From Burkholderiales bacterium (GTDB lineage: Bacteria; Pseudomonadota; Gammaproteobacteria; Burkholderiales; Burkholderiaceae_E): a stretch of DNA of 64,000 nucleotides. Below the pieces are notes generated by a model. That model did not search any database. It saw only the letters and a program-made list of their open reading frames with translations, and was not told where the DNA came from. Position numbers and translations under genes: made by a program. Below, in pieces: positions 56,692 to 64,000 of the stretch (positions within the stretch are counted from its first letter, which is position 1; each line of letters begins with the position of its first letter). The stretch is from NCBI GenBank assembly GCA_003577305.1, contig QEVL01000006.1, positions 1-64,000 of the forward strand. Reading direction: 5' to 3'.

Positions 56692-57903
56692 TCAGCGCAC
56701 CAGCTGGTTGATCTCGATGATCGGCAGCAGCACCGCCAGCACGATCACCAGGACGACGGCGCCCATCAGCAGGATCAGCAGCGGCTCGAGCAGGCTGGTG
56801 AGCGTGAGCGCGCGGCGCTCGGTCTCCTGCGACAGGGTCGTCGCGGTGCGCTCGAGCATCTGCGGCAGCTCGCCGGTGGCTTCGCCGCTGGCGATCATGT
56901 GGATCATCATCGGCGGAAACTGCCCGCCTGCCTTCAGCGCGCGCGACAGCGGTGCGCCCTCCCTCACCCGCGAGATCGCGTCGTGCACGTTCGAGCGCAT
57001 CGACTCGTTCGACAGCGTGCGTGCGCCCGCCTCGAGCGCGCGGATCAGCGGCACGCCGGCGCTCGCCAGGATGCCCAGCGTCGAGGCAAAGCGCGCCGTG
57101 TTCATGCCGCGGATCAGCCTGCCGGCCACCGGCATCGCGAGCATTCGCCGGTCCCAGGCGAGCCTCGCGGTGGGCGCGCGAAGCGCGAGCCGCAGCGCGA
57201 CGACCGCCGCCACCGCAAGCGCGAGCATCGCGAAGCCCCAGTCGCGCACGAAGTCCGACGTCGCGATCAGCGCGACCGTGAGCAGCGGCAACTGCTGGCG
57301 CGTCTGCGCGAACACGCCCACCACCTGCGGCACCACGTAGGTGAGCAGCGCGATGATCACCAGCGACGCTACCACGGTGACGATCGCCGGATAGGTGAAC
57401 GCGAGCACGATGCGCTGCGACAGCGCGGTGCGCGCCTCGACGTAGTCGGCCAGCCGGTTCATCACCAGCGCGAGATCGCCCGACTGCTCGCCGGCGGCCA
57501 CCAGCGCCCGGTACACCTCGGGGAAGTCGCGCGGGAACTTGGCAAGGGCCTGCGCGAGCGTCTGCCCGGCGATCACCTCGCTGCGCACGGCCGCGAAGCG
57601 GTCGCGCACCGCCTGCCGGTCTGCCTGCTCGACCACTGCGCCGAGCGCCTGCTCGATCGGCAGGCGCGCCGACAGCAGGCTCGCGAGCTGGCGCGTGGCG
57701 AGCGCGAGCTCGGCCGCCCCCAGCCGGCCGGCGAGCACGCGCAGGCCGGCGCCGCCGGCCGCGGGCTGCACCGGATTCAGTTCGAGAGGCGTGAGGCCGC
57801 GCTCGCGCAGCAGGTTGCGTGCGTGCCGCGGCGAGTCGGCGTCGATGATGCCGCGCGCGAGATGGCCCGAAGGCTCGGCGGCTTCGTAACGGTAGGCCGG
57901 CAC
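56692..57903 (-). CDS. gspF: Type II secretion inner-membrane protein GspF
   Basis: A 403-residue platform protein of the general secretion pathway. It has two homologous cytoplasmic domains (about 70-190 and 270-395) each followed by membrane segments, with GEQSGDLALVMNRLADY and GEATGELPQMLERTA as the paired motifs. The N-terminus MPAYRYEAAEPSGHLARGII is characteristic. GTG start. It is the last gene in the operon, 16 bases after gspE. Confidence 0.94.
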   Translation of the reverse strand: MPAYRYEAAEPSGHLARGIIDADSPRHARNLLRERGLTPLELNPVQPAAGGAGLRVLAGRLGAAELALATRQLASLLSARLPIEQALGAVVEQADRQAVRDRFAAVRSEVIAGQTLAQALAKFPRDFPEVYRALVAAGEQSGDLALVMNRLADYVEARTALSQRIVLAFTYPAIVTVVASLVIIALLTYVVPQVVGVFAQTRQQLPLLTVALIATSDFVRDWGFAMLALAVAAVVALRLALRAPTARLAWDRRMLAMPVAGRLIRGMNTARFASTLGILASAGVPLIRALEAGARTLSNESMRSNVHDAISRVREGAPLSRALKAGGQFPPMMIHMIASGEATGELPQMLERTATTLSQETERRALTLTSLLEPLLILLMGAVVLVIVLAVLLPIIEINQLVR

Positions 57904-57919
57904 GACGCGAGCCGCGCGG

Positions 57920-59359
57920 TCAGTCGCGGGTCACGCGCACCACCTCGTCGGCCGAGGTGACGCCGGCCTCGACCCAGCGCCGGCCGTCGTCGCGCATCGA
58001 CAGCATGCCGGCACGCAGCGCGGCCGCCCGGATCTCGGTCTCGGGGGCGTTGCGGTGAATCAGCCCGCGGATCCCGTCGTCGACGGTGAACAGTTCGTAG
58101 ATGCCGGTGCGACCCTGGAACCCGGTGCGGTTGCAGGCCACGCAGCCCACCGCGCGCCAGCCTTGCGTGACCGGATCGGGCTGGCGGCACTGCGGGCACA
58201 GCTTGCGCACGAGTCGCTGCGCGACCACGCCGAGCAGCGACGACGACAGCAGGAACGGTTCGATGCCCATGTCGATCAGCCGCGTGACCGCCGAGACCGC
58301 GTCGTTCGTGTGCAGCGTGGCCAGCACCAGGTGGCCGGTGAGCGAGGCCTGCACCGCGATCTGCGCGGTTTCGAGATCGCGGATCTCGCCGATCATCACC
58401 ACGTCGGGATCCTGGCGCAGGATCGAGCGCAGCGCCTTCGCGAAGGTCATGTCGATGCGCGGATTGACCTGCGTCTGCCCGATTCCCTCCAGGTCGTATT
58501 CGATCGGATCCTCGACCGTCAGGATGTTGGTCGTCGACGAGTCGAGTCGGCCGAGCGCGGCGTACAGCGTGGTGGTCTTGCCCGAGCCGGTCGGGCCGGT
58601 GACCAGCACGATGCCGTGCGGCTGGTGCACGAGGCGGTCGAACGCGGCCAGCGTGTCGGCGCTCATGCCGAGCCTGGCCAGGTCGAGGCGGCCGGCCTCC
58701 TTGTCGAGCAGCCGCAGCACCGCGCGCTCGCCGTGCCCGGTGGGAAGCGTCGACACGCGCACGTCCATCGGCCGCCCGCCGATGCGCAGCGTGATGCGGC
58801 CGTCCTGCGGCAGGCGCTTCTCGGCGATGTCGAGCTGCGCCATGATCTTGATGCGCGAGATCAGCGCGGCGTGCAGTTCGCGGCGCGGCCGCACCACGTC
58901 GCGCAACGTGCCGTCGATGCGAAAGCGCACCAGCGAGGTGGTCTCGAACGGCTCGATGTGGATGTCGGAGGCGCCGTCGCGGCTCGCCTGCGTGAGCAGC
59001 GCGTTGATCATCCGGATGATCGGCGCGTCGTCCTCGGCCTCGAGCAGGTCTTCGATCTTCGGGATGTCCTGCAGCAGGCGCGACAGGTCGAGATCGCTCT
59101 CGACCTCGTCGACCACCGATGCCGCCGACCCTTCCTGCTGCGAATACGCGCGCGAGATCGCGGCGGCGAGTTCCGCCTCGGGCTTGTGCACCGTGACCAG
59201 CCGCAGCGGCAGCGTGCGCGTCAGCTCGGCCAGCGCCTGTCGTGGCGTGCGATCGCCGATCCAGACCTCGACCGCATCGCCCGAGACGCCGGTGACCAGC
59301 ACCTGGTGGGTGCGGGCGAATCCGTAGGGCACGTAGCGCGCAGGCGAGACGGCGGCCAT
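57920..59359 (-). CDS. gspE: Type II secretion ATPase GspE
   Basis: A 479-residue hexameric ATPase that powers pseudopilus assembly. Walker A GPTGSGKT at 255-262, Asp box near 280-295, Walker B VVMIGEIRDLE near 321-330, His box TLHTND, and a zinc site with Cys388, Cys391, Cys406 and Cys409. ATG start at 59359, 9 bases after gspD. It binds GspL, also encoded here. Confidence 0.96.
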   Translation of the reverse strand: MAAVSPARYVPYGFARTHQVLVTGVSGDAVEVWIGDRTPRQALAELTRTLPLRLVTVHKPEAELAAAISRAYSQQEGSAASVVDEVESDLDLSRLLQDIPKIEDLLEAEDDAPIIRMINALLTQASRDGASDIHIEPFETTSLVRFRIDGTLRDVVRPRRELHAALISRIKIMAQLDIAEKRLPQDGRITLRIGGRPMDVRVSTLPTGHGERAVLRLLDKEAGRLDLARLGMSADTLAAFDRLVHQPHGIVLVTGPTGSGKTTTLYAALGRLDSSTTNILTVEDPIEYDLEGIGQTQVNPRIDMTFAKALRSILRQDPDVVMIGEIRDLETAQIAVQASLTGHLVLATLHTNDAVSAVTRLIDMGIEPFLLSSSLLGVVAQRLVRKLCPQCRQPDPVTQGWRAVGCVACNRTGFQGRTGIYELFTVDDGIRGLIHRNAPETEIRAAALRAGMLSMRDDGRRWVEAGVTSADEVVRVTRD

Positions 59360-59368
59360 CGGCGGGTG

Positions 59369-61747
59369 CTATCGGTCGGGCGCCGGAGCGAGCGACGTGC
59401 CGGGCCGAAGCGGCACCATCACCTCGTTCGGCGCGTTCTGGATCACGGTGCTCGGCCGCGAGGCCGAAACCGGCGCGGGCGGCTGTGCGGCCATCCCGGC
59501 CGCCACCCCCTGCTGGTCGGCCGGCCCGGCCGCCGAATCACCCCGCGGCGGCGGCGGCATCGGCGGAAGCGGGGTCGGCTTCATGTCGGGCAAGGCCCAG
59601 TGCGACGGCAGCGCCGAGTCGCCGCGCAGCCCGCGAATGTAGTCGTAGCGATCGGCGGTGATGCCGTGCGCGTCGCTGCCGTCGCGCACGATCACCGGGC
59701 GCAGGAAGACGAGCAGGTTGGTCTTGACGCGCTTGCGCGAGTCGTAGCGGAACAACTGGCCGACCACCGGCACGTCGCCGAGCCCGGGCACCTTGTCTTC
59801 GTTGCCCTCGATGCGCTCCTCGATCAGGCCACCGAGCACGATGATCTGGCCGTCGTCGACCAGCACGTTCGACTCGATCGCGCGCCGGTTGGTGATGATC
59901 CCCGCCGACAGCGTCGTGCTCTGCACGCTCGACACCTCCTGGAAGATCTGCAGCTTGACGGTGCCCGATTCCGAAACCTGCGGCTTCACGCGCAGCGTGG
60001 TGCCGACGTCCTTGCGCTCGATCGTCTGGAACGGGTTGACCGACGCGCCGCCGGTGCCGGTGGCGGTGAACTGCCCGGTGATGAAGGGCACGTTCTGGCC
60101 GATGATGATGCGCGCCTCCTCGTTGTCGAGCGTGAGCAGGTTCGGCGTGGCCAGGATGTTCGCGTTGGCGCCGCTCTCGAGCGCGCGCGCGAGGAAGCCG
60201 AGATTGAGCACTTCGCCGACGCCCGGCACGTTGATCGTGCCGCGCACCACGCCCAGGTTCAGCCCGGTGCCCACCGAGCCGATGTTCGCCGCCACGTCGA
60301 GGATGTTCGAGCCGCTGCCGCGCGCAGCCAGGTTGGTGCCGCCGATGGCCCGGGTCGAGCCCTGCGGCGAGCCGAGGAACTGCCACTGCACGCCGAGCTC
60401 GGCCGCCTTGTCGGCGCTGATCTCGAGGATCAGCGACTCGATGAACACCTGCGCACGGCGCGCATCGAGCTTGTCGATCACCGCGCGCAGGTTGCGGTAC
60501 ACCGGCTCGGGCGCGGTGATGATCAGCGAGTTGGTCGCCGGATCGGCGGCGATGATCGCGCCCCCTGCGCTCACCGTGACCGGCGTGCTGCTCGAAGGCT
60601 GCAGCGGCGTGGTGGCCGCACCCTGCGCCTGCATGCCGGGCCGCCCCGGCTGCAGCGCCGAACCTTGCGGCAGTTGCGGCGGCGTCTGCGCGGTCGCGAG
60701 GGGGCCGCCCGCCGCGCCGCCCGCGCCGTCGCCGCCCAGCACGCCGCGCAGCGTCTGCGCGAGCTTCACCGCCTCGGCGTTGCGCAGGTAGACCACGTTG
60801 ACGTTGCCGGGCCGCGCGCTCGGCTGATCGAGCCGCGCGATCAGGCTCTTGGCCAGGTTCAGCTTTGCCGCACTGGTCGCGCGGATCATGATCGAGTTCA
60901 GCCGCGGATCGGCCATCACCGTGACGCGCTGGCCCGGATCGACCTGTGCGCCGGGACCGGCGCGCGATGCGTCCTCGAGCATGCGCGCCACCGGGATGGC
61001 AATGTCGGCGGCCACCGCGTGTTCCACCGGCACCACCTCGACCTCGCTGGTCGACGGACTGTCGAGCGTGGCGACGATGCGCGCGATCCGCTGCAGGTTC
61101 GCCGCGTAGTCGGTGACCACCAGCGAGTTGTTGCTGGGATACGCGACGACCGTGTTGTTCGGCGAGATCAGCGGCCTGAGCACCGGCACCAGGTTGGTCG
61201 CCGATTCGTAGTTCAGCCGGAACACCTGCGTCACCACCTGGTCGCTGGCCGCCGACGGGGCCCGCCCCACGGTCACCGGCGTGGCCTGCAGCTTCGCGTC
61301 GGCCTCCGGAACGATCTTCGTGAGCGTGCCGGTCTCGACCACCGCGAAGCCCTGCGAACGCAACGCCGACTGCAGCAACTGCCACGCCTGCGCGCGCGTG
61401 ACCGGGCGCGGCGTCTCGAGCGTCATCTTGCCGCGCACCCGCGGGTCGATGACGAAGGTGCGGTCGAGCAGGTGGCCGAAGGCGCCGATCACCGAGTCGA
61501 CATCGGCGTCCTTGAAATTCAGCGTGACCGTGTCGCCCGCCGTTGCCGGCGCGCCGGCCGCCCGGGTTGCAGCGGCGGCACCGGTCGAGGCGGGCTGCGC
61601 ATGCGCGGTTGCGGCAGCGAGCGCGCACCCGAGCGCGAACGCAGCGGCGGCCGCGATGGATGGCGCCGTACCGCGGATGGGCCGCAGCGGCGCGTCGCGG
61701 TCAGGCGGACGCGCGGACCTGTGTCCGCCTGGCTTGTGCACGCTCAT
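59369..61747 (-). CDS. gspD: Type II secretion secretin GspD
   Basis: A 792-residue outer-membrane channel protein. A long Ala-rich signal region ends near residue 51 (AHA-QPAST). N0 begins VTLNFKDADVDSVIGAFG; three repeated N-domains follow, then the secretin core with VPFITGQFTATG and VLVDDGQIIVLGGL. A Pro/Gly-rich linker lies near 315-370. The C-terminal ~75 residues are Pro/Ala-rich. ATG overlaps the gspN stop (ATGA). Confidence 0.95.
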   Translation of the reverse strand: MSVHKPGGHRSARPPDRDAPLRPIRGTAPSIAAAAAFALGCALAAATAHAQPASTGAAAATRAAGAPATAGDTVTLNFKDADVDSVIGAFGHLLDRTFVIDPRVRGKMTLETPRPVTRAQAWQLLQSALRSQGFAVVETGTLTKIVPEADAKLQATPVTVGRAPSAASDQVVTQVFRLNYESATNLVPVLRPLISPNNTVVAYPSNNSLVVTDYAANLQRIARIVATLDSPSTSEVEVVPVEHAVAADIAIPVARMLEDASRAGPGAQVDPGQRVTVMADPRLNSIMIRATSAAKLNLAKSLIARLDQPSARPGNVNVVYLRNAEAVKLAQTLRGVLGGDGAGGAAGGPLATAQTPPQLPQGSALQPGRPGMQAQGAATTPLQPSSSTPVTVSAGGAIIAADPATNSLIITAPEPVYRNLRAVIDKLDARRAQVFIESLILEISADKAAELGVQWQFLGSPQGSTRAIGGTNLAARGSGSNILDVAANIGSVGTGLNLGVVRGTINVPGVGEVLNLGFLARALESGANANILATPNLLTLDNEEARIIIGQNVPFITGQFTATGTGGASVNPFQTIERKDVGTTLRVKPQVSESGTVKLQIFQEVSSVQSTTLSAGIITNRRAIESNVLVDDGQIIVLGGLIEERIEGNEDKVPGLGDVPVVGQLFRYDSRKRVKTNLLVFLRPVIVRDGSDAHGITADRYDYIRGLRGDSALPSHWALPDMKPTPLPPMPPPPRGDSAAGPADQQGVAAGMAAQPPAPVSASRPSTVIQNAPNEVMVPLRPGTSLAPAPDR

Positions 61748-62529
61748 GTTCCTATTTTAATGATGGTTCGACTGCCTTCACGCGGCCCGATCACGCCCAG
61801 AAACGAATCGAGACTCGCCCGCTCGGCAGGATCGGCACTCGCCTCGGCGGTGAAGCGAAGACCGGTCTGCGCCGTGAAGCTGCCGCTTCCCTGCAGCCGA
61901 AGCGGCCCGGCGAGCGTCTGGATGCTCAGGTCGGCCTGCCCGCCCCGACCGACGATCTCGACCCGATAGCTGCCCAGCGGCCTCACCGGAGTCATCGCCG
62001 ACGAGGCGTCGCGCAATTCGATCTGCGCGCGGCCTTCGAGGCCGCCCTGGCGCAGCGTCAGGTTCTCCCAGCGCAGACTGAGCGCGCCCGAGGGTCGCAG
62101 CGTGTTCCACGGCGAGCCCATCCTGCCCAGATCCACCGAGGGCAGCGCCACCGCGCCGCCACTCACCCTGACTTCGCCGTAGCTGCCCTGCACGCGCACC
62201 GGCTGCGCCATGCCTTCGATGCCCAGCGAGGCATCGACCTGGCCGATCAGGAGCGGCAACGCGCGCACGTTCCAGTCTATCCGGCCCGGCACCGCGACCC
62301 CGGCCACCGCGCTCCGGTTCTCGCCCGCGGCACCGGTGTCGACCAGGACCAGCCTGCCCGAGCCTTGCCAGATCGATCCGCTCGTCTCGGCGAGCCGCAT
62401 TCGTCCGCTGGTGGCGCGTGCCAGCGCGAGATCGGCAAAGCTGGCCGGCGCGCTCGCGACCAGCGCAAGCACGGCCCCGAGCAGCCCCGCGAGCGCGTAA
62501 GCCAGGATCCGTCCGGGGTGCAGGCGCAC
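61744..62529 (-). CDS. gspN: Type II secretion protein GspN
   Basis: A 261-residue protein with one N-terminal membrane helix (residues about 8-28) and a beta-rich periplasmic part (ETSGSIWQGSGRLVL, LPLLIGQVDASLGIEG) that fits the T2SS GspN family. GTG start at 62529, one base after the gspM stop; its stop overlaps gspD. GspN is an accessory component absent from many systems; its role is not well defined. Confidence 0.85.
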   Translation of the reverse strand: MRLHPGRILAYALAGLLGAVLALVASAPASFADLALARATSGRMRLAETSGSIWQGSGRLVLVDTGAAGENRSAVAGVAVPGRIDWNVRALPLLIGQVDASLGIEGMAQPVRVQGSYGEVRVSGGAVALPSVDLGRMGSPWNTLRPSGALSLRWENLTLRQGGLEGRAQIELRDASSAMTPVRPLGSYRVEIVGRGGQADLSIQTLAGPLRLQGSGSFTAQTGLRFTAEASADPAERASLDSFLGVIGPREGSRTIIKIGT

Positions 62530-62530
62530 G

Positions 62531-63031
62531 TCAGCGATCCTCCCGGTGCGGCAACTCGAGCGCCACCCGCGCCGAGACCACGCCCACGCCGGTCTCGCGC
62601 GTCACTGCGGCATCGGCCACGCGCAGTCGCGACTCGCGGGCGGCCGCTTCGAGCCAGACGAGCCAGGCCGCGTAAGGCACGCTCTTGAAGCGCACCTCGA
62701 AAAGGTTGCCGGTGAGCGTGAGCTGCGCGAGCGCCGGCCGCAGGCCCGCGCTCTCGATCGACTGCTCGAGCCGCGCCTTCACTGCCTGCGGCGAGTCGGC
62801 CGCACCTGACACCGCGCCGAGGCGGCGTGCCTCGTCGGCCAATTGCTCGGCCCGGGCGAGTTGCGTGCGCATCGTCGGCAACTCGGTCTGCAGCCGTCGC
62901 CGCGCGTCCCATGCCGGCTCGAACAGCACCAGCCAGACCAGAGCCAGCGCGAGCAGCGCCGCGCCGGCGATCAGAACCTGCCGCTCGCGCGGCGTGAGCA
63001 TCTGCCATCTTTGCAGCAGCGCCTCGAGCAT
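62531..63031 (-). CDS. gspM: Type II secretion protein GspM
   Basis: A 166-residue inner-membrane protein with a short cytoplasmic lead (LTPRERQVLIAG), one membrane helix (about residues 20-37) and a periplasmic ferredoxin-like domain. The pattern TPRERxxL before the helix is typical of GspM. It dimerises with GspL. ATG at 63031, 14 bases after gspL. Confidence 0.9.
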   Translation of the reverse strand: MLEALLQRWQMLTPRERQVLIAGAALLALALVWLVLFEPAWDARRRLQTELPTMRTQLARAEQLADEARRLGAVSGAADSPQAVKARLEQSIESAGLRPALAQLTLTGNLFEVRFKSVPYAAWLVWLEAAARESRLRVADAAVTRETGVGVVSARVALELPHREDR

Positions 63032-63045
63032 GATCGTCGCGGCCC

Positions 63046-64000
63046 TCAGCGCAGCAGCGCGACCGTGGCGGTCGGCTCGCGCTCTGCGTCGAACTTCACC
63101 GACAGCCCCTGTCGCTGGCAATCGCGCGCCAGGATTTCGCGCACCGAGCGCGCCTCGAAGAAACCCGGCTGGAAACGCACGCGAAGTCGCGCGTCGCGGT
63201 ATTCGACGCTCGCCAACGAGTCGGTCCCCTGCGCGCCCAGCGCCAGCGCGAAGCGGGTGAGCAACGGGAGGAAGTCTTCCGGCCCCGGCTGCCCCGCTCG
63301 GGTGCGCAGGCCGGTGACTTCGCGCTGCATCTGCATCAGCGGCTCGATCACCAGCGGCGTGTTCGGAAAGGCCTGTCGGAAAGTGCGCTCGGTCTGCGCC
63401 TTCAGCGTGGCGCGCTCCTGCGCGAGCACGCCCCAGTGCAGGTTCAGCCCGAGCAGTGCGGCCGCGATGACGGCGCCGCCGAGGATCGACGCAGCGCGCC
63501 AGGCGCGCCAGTCGATGTCGGCGAACCACCGGCCGGCGGCCGTGCCGCGGCGCGCCGCCAGCAGATCGACCGGCGCGGGCTGCGGAAACGGCAACGCGCG
63601 GACGTCGGCATCGAAACCGGCGCGCGCAGCCGCCTTCAGCACCGGCGTCTGCCAGCTCGGGTCCTCGACGAACACCGCCAGCCGACGGCGCAATCGGGGC
63701 GGCTCGGAAGGCAGTTCGCGCGCCGCGAGCCCGGGCGCCGCCTCGCCGTCGGTCCCTGGCGGCCGGTCATCGACCGCGAGGGGCGCAAACGGGGTCGAAG
63801 CCGCGCCCGCGCTCGCCACGAGCGCCACGATCGCCTCGGCGCGCGCATCGGCATCCGACGAGGCGCTCCAGCCGAGTCCGTCGAGCGCTCCGGTGCGCAG
63901 CGCCAGCCCGTCGTTCACGCAGGCGAGCGCAGTGCGGTCGGCGTCGGCGGGCAGCGCAAGCTGTGCCGGCCATGCACCCTGCACCGTGATGCCGCGTCGC
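63046..64000 (-). CDS. gspL: Type II secretion protein GspL, N-terminus beyond window
   Basis: About 318 C-terminal residues of the GspL assembly protein, open through the right edge of the window, so the start is not seen. The visible part has the end of the actin-like cytoplasmic domain, one membrane helix (about 150 residues before the end; ILGGAVIAAALLGLNLHWG) and a periplasmic ferredoxin-like domain ending REPTATVALLR. GspL links the GspE ATPase to the platform. The GTG at 63984 is internal, not a start. Confidence 0.88.
   Translation of the reverse strand, partial: RRGITVQGAWPAQLALPADADRTALACVNDGLALRTGALDGLGWSASSDADARAEAIVALVASAGAASTPFAPLAVDDRPPGTDGEAAPGLAARELPSEPPRLRRRLAVFVEDPSWQTPVLKAAARAGFDADVRALPFPQPAPVDLLAARRGTAAGRWFADIDWRAWRAASILGGAVIAAALLGLNLHWGVLAQERATLKAQTERTFRQAFPNTPLVIEPLMQMQREVTGLRTRAGQPGPEDFLPLLTRFALALGAQGTDSLASVEYRDARLRVRFQPGFFEARSVREILARDCQRQGLSVKFDAEREPTATVALLR

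Noticed and set aside
58055..61969. Very long open frame on the + strand opposite gspE/gspD/gspN
   Set aside because: Its product is dominated by Arg, His, Asp and Gln with no recognisable domain, and it lies antisense to three clearly identified T2SS genes. High GC removes stop codons from antisense frames.

Overview
The window is a gene-dense chromosomal segment of a high-GC Betaproteobacterium, most likely of the order Burkholderiales. Pointers are a DUF2863 gene (a family I know from that order), a preserved dnaQ/rnhA/yafS-like/gloB/mltD neighbourhood, very GC-rich codons throughout, and several LIV-type ABC transporters. I see about 53 protein genes, no tRNA, rRNA, CRISPR array or insertion sequence, and no gene-free stretch longer than about 220 bases. 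The window opens inside glgA and closes inside gspL.

Layout. 1-6060: end of glgA, then a leftward LIV-type uptake operon (Tat-exported binding protein, LivH, a LivM-LivG fusion, LivF) with three hairpins between the binding-protein and permease genes. 6282-15416: a divergent rightward series with an XRE-type regulator carrying a histidine-kinase-like segment, a single-domain response regulator, a small membrane protein, an SLC5-STAC-histidine kinase (CrbS-like), a WYL regulator and a DUF2868/DUF3482 GTPase pair. 15607-15975: a monocistronic secreted MliC-like protein with a strong terminator. 16131-22804: a second LIV operon that ends in a translationally coupled acyl-CoA ligase.

22814-30006: a leftward sulfur-oxidation operon, soxY-soxZ-dsrE-like-soxA-soxX-soxB, followed by a TlpA-like redoxin, an exported GlcG/HbpS-type protein, a 50-residue membrane ORF and pldA. 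soxCD are not present in it. A SoxW-like thioredoxin gene diverges from soxY. 30792-42527: a DUF2863 gene, then dnaQ, an RND efflux pair, rnhA, cfa, a YafS-like methyltransferase, gloB and mltD. This is the E. coli dnaQ-rnhA-yafS-gloB-mltD neighbourhood with an efflux pump and cfa inserted.

42550-48052: a yejABEF-type peptide/microcin C importer. 48081-55374: six rightward genes in which every stop codon overlaps the next start: fabI, senB (selenosugar synthase family), selD, an ABC ATPase, an FtsX-type permease and an AttH/CrtC-type lipocalin. No senA is present. 55450-56658: an MFS transporter. 56692-64000: a type II secretion operon read leftward as gspL-M-N-D-E-F.

The parts most worth following up are the senB-selD pair without senA, coupled to an AttEFGH-like ABC/lipocalin module; the regulator that carries a HisKA-like piece beside a kinase with a matching HisKA; the dnaQ gene translationally coupled to an RND pump; and the soxCD-less Sox operon with an exported DsrE-like protein.
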